From the NCBI GenBank assembly GCA_030043815.1, contig JASHWX010000216.1:1-5309 (forward strand): DNA of 5,309 nt, written 5' to 3'. Below are positions 1-5,309 of this stretch, piece by piece. The stretch comes from Candidatus Rhabdochlamydia sp. GTDB taxonomy: Bacteria; Chlamydiota; Chlamydiia; Chlamydiales; Rhabdochlamydiaceae. Below the pieces are notes generated by a model, which was not told the origin of the DNA, did no database searches, and saw only the letters and a program-made list of their open reading frames with translations. Every line of letters starts with the position of its first letter. The first letter of the stretch is position 1. The position numbers were made by a program, and so were the translations under genes.

Positions 1-891
1 CTGCTGCCCCAGTAACGACAATGAATTTTGATCCCATAGTCTGTACCATAAGTCTACCTCGCGGCGAATAAAAGAGACAGGATAAAACTGAAGTTCTTCA
101 TGAAATGGGTCTTTTACCGTTCCAAAGCACATCATCCCCGTTCCGCTGCCTGTCATGGTCACTTGGGAAAACCCCAGGGCCCGCAGTTCTTCTTTGTACT
201 TCTTGAGCTTCGGCATGAGCTCAAAGGCAGGGTGTTCGAGATCGTTGAACGTTTCGAGCCGTCCTTCAAGCGCTTTTTCGAGAAAAAGAAGCGGATCTCT
301 TTGTTCAAACTCATCTGTGCGGCAGTGCTTGTAGACAAGCGGGGTCGAAAGACCGTCTTTTGGCTTTGCGATCCAAAATGTTGTGGGTAAGAGCGCCCTG
401 ACGAAGTTCAATATCTCACCTCTGCCTGTGCAGAAGGCCGTTCCATGAGAGAAAAAAAAGGGAGCATCCGAGCTGAATTCCGATGCAAAGCGCGCGAGTT
501 CTTCATCGCTTGCCTGCATGCCGGAAAGCTGGTTCAATCCCCACAGCATTGTCGCTGCGTTGCTGCTCCCGCCGCCAAGGCCGGCTTGGATCGGGATTTT
601 CTTTTCGAGATGGACCGACACGGGATGTTTCCAACCTGTCTTTTGACGGAATTTTTCCAACGCCATGTGAATGAGATAATAACTGCCACAAGGGAGCTTG
701 TCCTCATTTGAGAGTTCAAGGGTCAATGTATCAAAGAGATCGATCGCTTGGTAGAGCGATGCGATCTCATGATAACCGTCTTCTCTTTTCTTTAAGACTC
801 GGAAGAAAAGGTTGGCCTTCGCAGGGGAAAGAAGAGATATATTATACCTGGGGCGCTTCAGGGGATTCCTTCTCGACGACACCTTCGCCAT
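1..891 (-). CDS. ispE: 4-diphosphocytidyl-2-C-methyl-D-erythritol kinase (IspE), 3' end cut by window
   Basis: Cytosolic GHMP-family kinase that phosphorylates the 2-hydroxyl of CDP-methylerythritol with ATP, in the non-mevalonate (MEP) route to IPP and DMAPP. I translated the frame by hand. Numbering from the ATG at 891, it shows SPAKANLFFRVL (residues 22-33, with the presumed catalytic Lys25), DGYHEIASLYQAIDL, the ATP-binding GLGGGSSNAA (about 104-113), the likely catalytic Asp142 in SSDAPFFF, and the C-terminal GHMP motif MTGSGTG (about 246-252). The 297 codons visible to the edge are close to the full family length (about 280-300), so only a few residues are missing. The start is uncertain. 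The longest frame begins at ATG 891, right after an in-frame TGA, and overlaps rplI by 50 nt. A GTG lies at 882. Homology alone would place the start near 840, where only ATA is available. It is last in the visible operon, as in Chlamydia. Function is nearly certain; the start is not. Confidence 0.93.
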   Translation of the reverse strand, partial: MAKVSSRRNPLKRPRYNISLLSPAKANLFFRVLKKREDGYHEIASLYQAIDLFDTLTLELSNEDKLPCGSYYLIHMALEKFRQKTGWKHPVSVHLEKKIPIQAGLGGGSSNAATMLWGLNQLSGMQASDEELARFASEFSSDAPFFFSHGTAFCTGRGEILNFVRALLPTTFWIAKPKDGLSTPLVYKHCRTDEFEQRDPLLFLEKALEGRLETFNDLEHPAFELMPKLKKYKEELRALGFSQVTMTGSGTGMMCFGTVKDPFHEELQFYPVSFIRREVDLWYRLWDQNSLSLLGQQ

Positions 892-1330
892 TCACTTTGA
901 GGGTGATTTGACAAGGTACGCCTTCCTTGAGTTTGAGGTGGATCGGGTGAACGCCCAATGTCTTGATCGGGTGAGCAAGAGCGATATTGCGCCTTTCCAA
1001 TTTGAATCCTTCTTTTTCGAAAATGCGGACGATGTCGGATACGGACACAGATCCGTACATGTGGCCATCGGGGTCGACTTTGACCTCGATTGAGAGGACC
1101 ATTCCATTGATCTTCGCAGCAGCCTCCTCCGATTCTTTGCGGTCGATCTCGGCGCGCTTGGCACGCTCCTCTTTTAATTTCGCTTGCATGCGCAAGGTGA
1201 ACTTATCGGCGATGACGGCCTTTTTCTGCGGAAGCAAAAAGTTGCGGGCATAGCCGGGCTTGACGCGGACGATATCGCCGCTGCGCCCCAGCTCATCGAC
1301 ATCTTGGAGTAATAATAATTGATTTTGCAT
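842..1330 (-). CDS. rplI: 50S ribosomal protein L9
   Basis: L9 binds 23S rRNA near the base of the L1 stalk and reaches towards the neighbouring ribosome, helping hold reading frame. The 162-residue product has the N-terminal RNA-binding domain with VKPGYARNFLLPQKKAV (residues 23-39), the family signature. A long charged connecting helix follows (about 43-73, rich in K, E, R and A), then the C-terminal domain with MYGSVSVSDIV (91-101) and GVHPIHLKLKEGV (126-138). It is slightly longer than the usual 148-150 residues because of a tail ending KESPEAPQV. The ATG at 1330 lies 21 nt after the rpsR stop, with a GGGAG sequence about 12 nt upstream as a possible ribosome-binding site. The last 50 nt overlap the longest ispE frame. 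Confidence 0.97.
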   Translation of the reverse strand: MQNQLLLLQDVDELGRSGDIVRVKPGYARNFLLPQKKAVIADKFTLRMQAKLKEERAKRAEIDRKESEEAAAKINGMVLSIEVKVDPDGHMYGSVSVSDIVRIFEKEGFKLERRNIALAHPIKTLGVHPIHLKLKEGVPCQITLKVNGEGVVEKESPEAPQV

Positions 1331-1351
1331 AAACTCTTTTTTCTCCCGTTC

Positions 1352-1621
1352 TTATTCTTGAGCGACAAACGGCAAGAGCGCCATATGTCTTGCTCTCTTG
1401 ATCGCTTGAGCGAGTTGACGTTGATGATAGGCAGAGACACCTGTGATACGGCGAGGGATGATTTTGCCCCGCTCTGTGATGAATTGCATCAAGGTATCGA
1501 TGTCTTTGTAATCGATGTGGCGGATTCCCGCTGCAGTAAAGGGGCACGATTTGCGTTTTTTTACAAAAATCCCTTCAAGTGCGGGAGGGACTTTTTCATT
1601 TTTTTTTGTCGGCATGCTCAT
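1352..1621 (-). CDS. rpsR: 30S ribosomal protein S18
   Basis: S18 forms a heterodimer with S6 on the platform of the small subunit, binding the central domain of 16S rRNA. The 89-residue product carries the conserved core: KSCPF (24-28), IDYKDIDTLMQFITERG (36-52), IPRRITGVSAYHQRQL (55-70) and the AIKRARHMALLPF tail (73-85). Length and sequence fit the chlamydial form. The start MSMPTKK at 1621 is preferred over the inner ATG at 1615 because AGGAG, overlapping the rpsF stop codon, lies 12 nt before the first ATG and 18 nt before the second. A run of nine A residues (1599-1607) sits in codons 5-8 but the frame is intact. It follows rpsF by 15 nt, so the two partner proteins are made from adjacent cistrons. 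Confidence 0.97.
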   Translation of the reverse strand: MSMPTKKNEKVPPALEGIFVKKRKSCPFTAAGIRHIDYKDIDTLMQFITERGKIIPRRITGVSAYHQRQLAQAIKRARHMALLPFVAQE

Positions 1622-1636
1622 CTTAAATTAAGTCTC

Positions 1637-1978
1637 CTATTCTTGCTGCAGCTGTTTAAATTCGATCTTCTCAGGCACGATCGGCGTGCGCAGAGTTAAA
1701 AAGCGGATGAGGTCCTCATTGAGGTGATATTCTCTCCACATGTCGCTTAGATTCGTCGTGGGAGCAGAAAAATAGAGCAGGAAGTAATGCCCTTCTCTTC
1801 GGCCGTTGATCTCATAGGCCAATTTTTTTCGTCCTTGATCGAATACTTTATGTATTTCTCCGCCGCGGTTTGCAATCCCGCCCGTGATCTTCTCAAGCGC
1901 CTTTTGCCTTGCATCATCGCTTAAGGTAGCGCTTAAGATGTACATCCCTTCGTAAAGATGTTTTCTTGCTTTAGCCAT
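1637..1978 (-). CDS. rpsF: 30S ribosomal protein S6
   Basis: S6 binds 16S rRNA together with S18 in the 30S platform. The 113-residue product starts MAKARKHLYEGMYIL and shows the ferredoxin-like S6 fold with the signature GRKKLAYEINGRREGHYFLLYF split across 49-70, plus the second conserved block HLNEDLIRFLTLR (85-97). The ATG at 1978 is chosen because AAGGAG lies 7 nt upstream, and because S6 proteins begin a few residues before this YEGMYI-type strand. A longer frame to 2035 only reads through the pth tail. The start codon lies inside the end of pth (8-nt overlap) and its ribosome-binding site lies within pth codons, which suggests translational coupling. No C-terminal Glu-rich extension is present. 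Confidence 0.96.
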   Translation of the reverse strand: MAKARKHLYEGMYILSATLSDDARQKALEKITGGIANRGGEIHKVFDQGRKKLAYEINGRREGHYFLLYFSAPTTNLSDMWREYHLNEDLIRFLTLRTPIVPEKIEFKQLQQE

Positions 1979-2738
1979 TATTTTCTCCTTCTTTCTCTTT
2001 AACTTTCGCATTTGCGGCCTGCATCGCTCTCGCAATGCCGACCGTGAGCCATAATTCGAGCGCTTGAATCGCTTTTAGGCAGACGTCTTGGATGATCTTG
2101 CTCTCCTCTTGAGAGAACTTCCCTAAGACATAATCCGCCAATTTTTCGGCTTTAGGCCCGCTGACGCCTACCCTAAGGCGCGCATAGTGTTCCGTGTTCA
2201 AATGCGCTGCAATACTCTTTAATCCGTTGTGCCCGCCGCTGCTCCCTTTGGTCCGCATACGGATCGCTCCAATCGGCAGTGCGACATCATCGCAAACGAC
2301 CATGAAATGGTCTAGGGGCACTTTAAAATAATCGACGCATCTTCTGACTGCATCCCCGCTGGAATTCATGTAGGTGGCCGGCAGCAAAAGAAGCGTCTTA
2401 TTGAGACCGTTGCATAAGTGATCATGCTTATTAAAAACGCCCATTTCGCGATCTTTCGATTCTCGCTCGCCCCCTATGGGGCGTCCCGCATATGCGGGCT
2501 CGCTCGAAATCGAAATCTCATCAAAATGGCCTGTTTTTTCTAAACATGCTGACTTATGCAACGGTCTCATATTACCTTGAGCAAAATCTCCGATGAGATG
2601 GGAAGCGTGCTTAAAAACCATCCCGTGCTTTGCTGCAAAGGACTTGACGATATTGAAACCCACATTGTGCCGCGTCTTTTCGTACGCTGCCCCAGGATTT
2701 CCCAAACCGACGATTAAATATCGCGCTTCTTCATCCAT
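1971..2738 (-). CDS. pth: peptidyl-tRNA hydrolase with an in-frame palindromic insertion
   Basis: Pth cleaves the ester bond of peptidyl-tRNAs dropped from ribosomes, recycling tRNA. Numbered from ATG 2738, the product is 255 residues against about 185-200 in the family. The conserved parts are all present: YLIVGLGNPGAAYEKTRHN with Asn14 and His24, LLLLPATYMN with Asn125, VVCDDVALP with the likely catalytic Asp150, and GSSGGHNGLKS with Asn171. By homology these match the substrate-binding and catalytic residues of the E. coli enzyme. The second Asp of the usual DELDLP-like segment is Ala here. The extra length is one block, residues about 57-113, encoded by the palindromic element at 2402-2569; removing it leaves a normal 198-residue Pth. 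A TTG at 2744, directly after the rplY stop, is an alternative start adding two residues. The gap to rplY is 6 nt and the 3' end overlaps rpsF by 8 nt. Confidence 0.95.
   Translation of the reverse strand: MDEEARYLIVGLGNPGAAYEKTRHNVGFNIVKSFAAKHGMVFKHASHLIGDFAQGNMRPLHKSACLEKTGHFDEISISSEPAYAGRPIGGERESKDREMGVFNKHDHLCNGLNKTLLLLPATYMNSSGDAVRRCVDYFKVPLDHFMVVCDDVALPIGAIRMRTKGSSGGHNGLKSIAAHLNTEHYARLRVGVSGPKAEKLADYVLGKFSQEESKIIQDVCLKAIQALELWLTVGIARAMQAANAKVKEKEGENNG
2402..2569. repeat. 168-bp palindromic element inserted in pth
   Basis: The outer ends are perfect 18-bp inverted repeats, TGAGACCGTTGCATAAGT at 2402-2419 and its reverse complement at 2552-2569. After a 3-bp partial mismatch they continue with a further CATG/CATG pair. 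Inside, more complementary stretches continue the stem: AAAAAC at 2433-2438 with GTTTTT at 2533-2538, CCATTT at 2441-2446 with AAATGG at 2524-2529, and TTTCGATT at 2454-2461 with AATCGAAA at 2508-2515. The tip holds two GC-rich hairpins, 2468-2483 and 2485-2498. The length is exactly 56 codons, so the reading frame of pth is kept. Possible 4-bp TATT target duplications flank it. The layout suggests a non-autonomous, small mobile palindrome; no transposase is present. No other copy of the terminal repeat was seen in this window. Confidence 0.85.
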
Positions 2739-2744
2739 CTTCAA

Positions 2745-3302
2745 TTATCTTTTCGCTATGACAACGAGCACTTCTTCCGGGCTAGCGAGCGGCTTTACTC
2801 CAGAAGGAATGCTGAGGTCTTTTAAACGCTTAGATTGCCGAATCCCTAAATCTTTGACATCGACCATGAATTCTTTAGGGATAAGCGGCGGCAAGCATTC
2901 GACTTGCACGTGGCGGACAACTTGGCGCAAAAAACCGCCGAGCTTGATCCCGATGCACTCAGCGACACCCGTGCAATTGATCGGCACTTTGACGCTGACG
3001 GGGACGTCGTCGACAAGTTCTTCAAAGTCGATATGGGACACCACGTAGGTTGTCAAATGGTATTGAATGTCTTTGATGATGGCCCGTCGGCTTTTTTTGC
3101 CGTCGCTTAAGTCGAAGATTGTCGTCGGCAGCTGGCCCGGCTGCATTTCACGCAAAATGGTCTTGAAATCAGGTCCATTGACAATCAATTTTTCGCTCTG
3201 GTGTTTGGAAGAATAGATAATCGCAGGGATATTGCCTTCGCGGCGGATCTCTTTGATATCTTTTTTCTTCTCGCTAACACGCTTATTCACTGCGAGTTTC
3301 AT
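2745..3302 (-). CDS. rplY: 50S ribosomal protein L25, CTC/TL5 long form
   Basis: L25 of the general-stress (CTC) type binds 5S rRNA in the large subunit. The 185-residue protein has the N-terminal 5S-binding domain with IRREGNIPAIIYSS (19-32) and, near its end, the strand IKDIQYHLTTYVVSHIDF (76-93). The C-terminal TL5-type beta domain follows, with VPVSVKVPINCTGVAEC (100-116), LGGFLRQVVRHVQVECLP (121-138) and VDVKDLGI (147-154). Length agrees with the chlamydial Ctc protein. The ATG at 3302 has GGAG 7 nt upstream. It lies 31 nt after prs and 6 nt before the preferred pth ATG. The rplY-pth pair is common in bacteria, which supports both calls. Confidence 0.95.
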   Translation of the reverse strand: MKLAVNKRVSEKKKDIKEIRREGNIPAIIYSSKHQSEKLIVNGPDFKTILREMQPGQLPTTIFDLSDGKKSRRAIIKDIQYHLTTYVVSHIDFEELVDDVPVSVKVPINCTGVAECIGIKLGGFLRQVVRHVQVECLPPLIPKEFMVDVKDLGIRQSKRLKDLSIPSGVKPLASPEEVLVVIAKR

Positions 3303-3333
3303 AGGAGTTCTCCAAATGTTTAAAAAATTCTAC

Positions 3334-4266
3334 TTATTCGTAGAGGGACGAGATCGATTTAGCGCCGACGATCGACTCGATCGCTTTGCTAAAGAGAGGA
3401 GCTACTGAGACAATTTCCAACATATTCTTCCCTACCGTTTTAGGCGTAGGAAGGGTGTTGCTCATGATGAATTTCTCGATCCCGCAATCCTCAAATCCTT
3501 TACCGACAAACAGCCCATGGGTCACAGCGGCGAAAATCCGTTTAGCGCCTGCCTTCTTGCAAACCCGGGCAGCTGTCTTTAATGTTCCACCCGTCGAGCA
3601 CATGTCATCGGTGAGAAGGACATCTTTGCCCTTCACTTCGCCGATGAGAGGAGATACGGATTCCACCTCTTCCGAACTGACTCGACGTTTATCTACAATA
3701 GCGAGATCGACTTTCAAAGCCTCGGCATAGCCGCGGGCCAATTTGATGCTGCCGATGTCCGGTGTGACGACCACACAGTCTTGCATCTTCAGTTTAGGCA
3801 ATGCCTCAACGATCGAAGACCTAGCGTAAAGGTTATCGACAGGGATGTCGAAAAACCCTTGGATTTGCTCTGTATGCAAATCCATCGTCAGCACTCTCGT
3901 CACCCCTGCTCTCTGCAGGAGATCGGCGACGAGCTTGGCCGTTATCGGCTCGCGCAAAATCCCTCTGCGGTCCTGCCTTGCATACCCAAAATAGGGGATC
4001 ACGGCAATGATCGAGCGGGCGGATGCGCGCTTAAATGCATCGATTAAAATCAACAGTTCCATGAGATAGAAGTTGGGATGGTGTGCAATCGACTGAACGA
4101 TAAACACATCCCGACCGCGGACGCTCTCTAATACTTGAACGCCTATCTCGCCATCTGGAAACTTTTCAATATGCACTTTTCCTAAAGACACTTTCAAACA
4201 ACTGGCAATTTGCTGGGCAAGTTCCGGATGGGAAGTTCCTGCAAAAAGCATGTATTCGTTCTGCAT
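3334..4266 (-). CDS. prs: ribose-phosphate pyrophosphokinase (PRPP synthase)
   Basis: Transfers pyrophosphate from ATP to ribose 5-phosphate, making PRPP for purine, pyrimidine, NAD, His and Trp synthesis. The 310-residue protein matches class I enzymes. It has FPDGEIGVQV (36-45), PYFGYARQDRRG (91-102), the metal/PRPP signature MDLHTEQIQGFFDIPVDNLYA (128-148), the catalytic flexible-loop residues in DKRR (192-195), and the ribose-5-phosphate loop LLTDDMCSTGGTL (217-229). The loop's Cys-Ser replaces the more usual Ile/Val-Asp. The start MQNEYMLFAGTSHPEL at 4266 is chosen because class I enzymes begin just before this first strand. The frame extends to 4356 only by reading through the tRNA gene. 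The ribosome-binding site is weak (TAAAG directly before the ATG). Host-dependent Chlamydiaceae are generally thought to take up host nucleotides, so prs suggests a somewhat less reduced chlamydia (inference). Confidence 0.95.
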   Translation of the reverse strand: MQNEYMLFAGTSHPELAQQIASCLKVSLGKVHIEKFPDGEIGVQVLESVRGRDVFIVQSIAHHPNFYLMELLILIDAFKRASARSIIAVIPYFGYARQDRRGILREPITAKLVADLLQRAGVTRVLTMDLHTEQIQGFFDIPVDNLYARSSIVEALPKLKMQDCVVVTPDIGSIKLARGYAEALKVDLAIVDKRRVSSEEVESVSPLIGEVKGKDVLLTDDMCSTGGTLKTAARVCKKAGAKRIFAAVTHGLFVGKGFEDCGIEKFIMSNTLPTPKTVGKNMLEIVSVAPLFSKAIESIVGAKSISSLYE

Positions 4267-4283
4267 CTTTAGCTCATTGTTAA

Positions 4284-4355
<72 letters not shown>

Positions 4356-4389
4356 TCGCACAAAAACAGCTATCCTACATCTCCCTTCA

Positions 4390-4417
4390 ATTAAAATGCA
4401 ATCTTTAGCTTTTTCAA
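4390..4417 (-). promoter_or_regulatory. candidate promoter for tRNA-Gln/prs operon
   Basis: On the minus strand TTGAAA (4412-4417, 5 of 6 matches to TTGACA) is followed after 16 nt by TTTAAT (4390-4395, 5 of 6 matches to TATAAT). Transcription would start near 4383, about 28 nt before the mature tRNA 5' end. This is a consensus match only. Confidence 0.5.
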
Positions 4418-4467
4418 ATAATTTCTAAGTAAATAGCAGCGATTCCCGCTGGCAAAAAGAAATAATT

Positions 4468-4534
4468 GCAGGATGGCAGGATGGACAGGATAAAAAAAAC
4501 AAATGCCCCCATCTTAACTATCCTAATATCCTGC
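4468..4534. repeat. short direct repeats with inverted arms in intergenic region
   Basis: Three near-tandem 8-mers, GCAGGATG, GCAGGATG and GACAGGAT, run from 4468. Facing them is the inverted copy ATCCTAATATCCTGC at 4520-4534. The arms GCAGGATnnnAGGAT are perfect over 12 of 15 positions, around a 37-nt loop that includes an A-rich stretch. T-rich DNA follows the right arm. It could be a remnant of a dispersed repeat, or act as a weak terminator for leftward or rightward transcription. The region 4356-4637 otherwise holds only the candidate promoters. Confidence 0.45.
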
Positions 4535-4583
4535 TATTTTTATTTTTTATTTAACACATACGTAAAAGATAATAAAATTACAG

Positions 4584-4612
4584 TTGATTTTTATCTATTT
4601 ATTTGTTAAATT
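4584..4612 (+). promoter_or_regulatory. candidate promoter for the plus-strand gene at 4638
   Basis: TTGATT (4584-4589, 4 of 6 matches to the -35 consensus) and TAAATT (4607-4612, 4 of 6 matches to the -10 consensus) are separated by 17 nt, in AT-rich DNA. The start would be near 4619, giving a leader of about 19 nt that contains the AGGAG ribosome-binding site at 4628-4632. AT-rich DNA makes chance matches common. Confidence 0.35.
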
Positions 4613-4637
4613 ATTTGCAATACTAACAGGAGTTATT

Positions 4638-5309
4638 ATGACATTTAGAATTGATTCTAAAAAAGGGCTTACTAACAATGAAATTTTTGAGGCGGAAAAG
4701 AGATTAAGGCATCTTGAAGATCCTTCCGCTTGTCGTTCCGAAGGATGTAGCGATGAAGTTAACATATGCGATCTCGTCAATCGCGTCTGCGATTTAGTTG
4801 TACAACATCGAGAAGTGAAATTTGGTGAATCCCTCTATTTACGTGGCGAATCCTCCGAGGCTCCGACTTTTGAAGTGCGCACTGAAAGTGGAAATTATAT
4901 CTCTCTGAATTGGAATAAAGGTGTAAAGCTTAAGAGTATAGATCATGATAAATGGGCAGTTCCTATGAGTTTATGTGTTGATAAATCTAAATCTCAAAAA
5001 ATTGCATTTAAATTTTTAATTAACGACAATCTTTGGGAAGAAGGGGGCAACCATGGTATCTCCGATCTCCTCTTTTTGACTCAAAAGAATGCGGCGGCAA
5101 GTGAGCAAAGGCAAGCCGAGCGACAGCGCAAAAGAGCTTCAGCCCCAAGTGCATTAACATTCAGGATCGATTCAAAAAGAGGGCTAACAGAATCTGAAAT
5201 TTATCATGCAAAACAGAGATTTGAATATGCTCAAAGAATATATCCTGAACGGTTCGCCAATGAAAAAATAGAGTGCGACCTAGAAGTAAGGCATCAAGTG
5301 AAAATGGGT
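4638..5309 (+). CDS. hypothetical protein with duplicated segment and possible carbohydrate-binding-like domain, 3' end cut by window
   Basis: The open frame runs from ATG 4638 to the edge without a stop (224 codons seen). AGGAG at 4628-4632 lies 5 nt upstream. There is no signal peptide or membrane segment at the N-terminus. Residues 2-12 (TFRIDSKKGLT) recur at 174-184 as TFRIDSKRGLT, and the similarity continues into a helix-like stretch (NEIFEAEKRL against SEIYHAKQRF), so the protein is built of at least two units about 172 residues long. In the first unit, residues about 63-140 read GESLYLRGE, ISLNWNKGVKLKSI, DKWAVP and IAFKFLINDNLWEEGGNH. This pattern recalls starch-binding (CBM20/CBM48-type) beta-sandwich domains, where a late strand ends in a WE-x-G-x-N motif; that is inference from motif memory. 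A charged Q/R/E/K linker (about 156-168) joins the units. Cysteines are at 32, 37, 44, 51, 113 and 213. Function is not known. It could be a cytosolic or secreted effector-like protein. Confidence 0.8.
   Translation, partial: MTFRIDSKKGLTNNEIFEAEKRLRHLEDPSACRSEGCSDEVNICDLVNRVCDLVVQHREVKFGESLYLRGESSEAPTFEVRTESGNYISLNWNKGVKLKSIDHDKWAVPMSLCVDKSKSQKIAFKFLINDNLWEEGGNHGISDLLFLTQKNAAASEQRQAERQRKRASAPSALTFRIDSKRGLTESEIYHAKQRFEYAQRIYPERFANEKIECDLEVRHQVKMG

Noticed and set aside
447..460. A-run in the ispE region as a frameshift site
   Set aside because: The conserved protein reads through without a break on the coding strand.
1599..1607. Run of nine A in codons 5-8 of rpsR as programmed slippage
   Set aside because: The frame is intact on both sides and no alternative frame gives a meaningful product.
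1979..2035. Longer rpsF frame starting at 2035
   Set aside because: It reads the pth tail out of frame; AAGGAG 7 nt before ATG 1978 and S6 homology fix the start.
1979..2060. S6:S18-type autoregulatory leader before rpsF
   Set aside because: The sequence before rpsF is pth coding sequence and I could not identify the conserved fold or its key loop.
3317..3343. Possible terminator at the prs end (TCTAC-gaataa-GTAGA then six T on the minus strand)
   Set aside because: The stem is only 5 bp and AT-rich, and rplY follows 31 nt on with the same strand and a good ribosome-binding site; too weak to call.
3386..3730. 114-codon plus-strand frame opposite prs (and similar plus-strand frames at 100, 445, 812, 1319, 2593 and 3781)
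   Set aside because: All lie antisense to well-recognised genes, show no family motifs and are expected shadows.
4595..4780. 61-codon minus-strand frame opposite the start of the 4638 gene
   Set aside because: It has no recognisable motif, and it covers the promoter region and first codons of a better-supported plus-strand gene.

Overview
The window reads as a piece of a chlamydial genome, most likely an environmental (Parachlamydiales-like) chlamydia rather than a Chlamydiaceae species. The minus-strand order rplY(ctc)-pth-rpsF-rpsR-rplI-ispE matches the order I recall from Chlamydia (ctc-pth-rs6-rs18-rl9-ispE). Here it is preceded by prs and tRNA-Gln instead of glgA. The genus cannot be fixed from the sequence alone.

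Positions 1-4355 hold one tightly packed minus-strand block, in transcription order: tRNA-Gln(UUG), prs (PRPP synthase), rplY (L25/CTC), pth (peptidyl-tRNA hydrolase), rpsF (S6), rpsR (S18), rplI (L9) and ispE (isoprenoid synthesis, running off the left edge). Gaps are 6-31 nt, pth overlaps rpsF by 8 nt, and ispE overlaps rplI by about 50 nt. The block looks like a single transcription unit with a plausible promoter near 4390-4417. The genes serve translation (ribosomal proteins, recycling of peptidyl-tRNA, a tRNA), PRPP supply and isoprenoid precursors.

The most striking feature is inside pth. A 168-bp palindromic element (2402-2569), bounded by perfect 18-bp inverted repeats, sits in frame and adds about 57 residues to an otherwise normal enzyme whose active-site residues are all kept. 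It resembles in behaviour the Rickettsia palindromic elements that insert into coding genes, but its sequence and lineage appear different.

Positions 4356-4637 are an AT-rich divergent intergenic region with candidate promoters in both directions and a short repeat with inverted arms. From 4638 to the right edge runs a plus-strand gene, cut by the window, for a protein of unknown function. It has a duplicated segment and a possible carbohydrate-binding-like beta domain. This side looks accessory: it is AT-richer and has no recognisable housekeeping gene.
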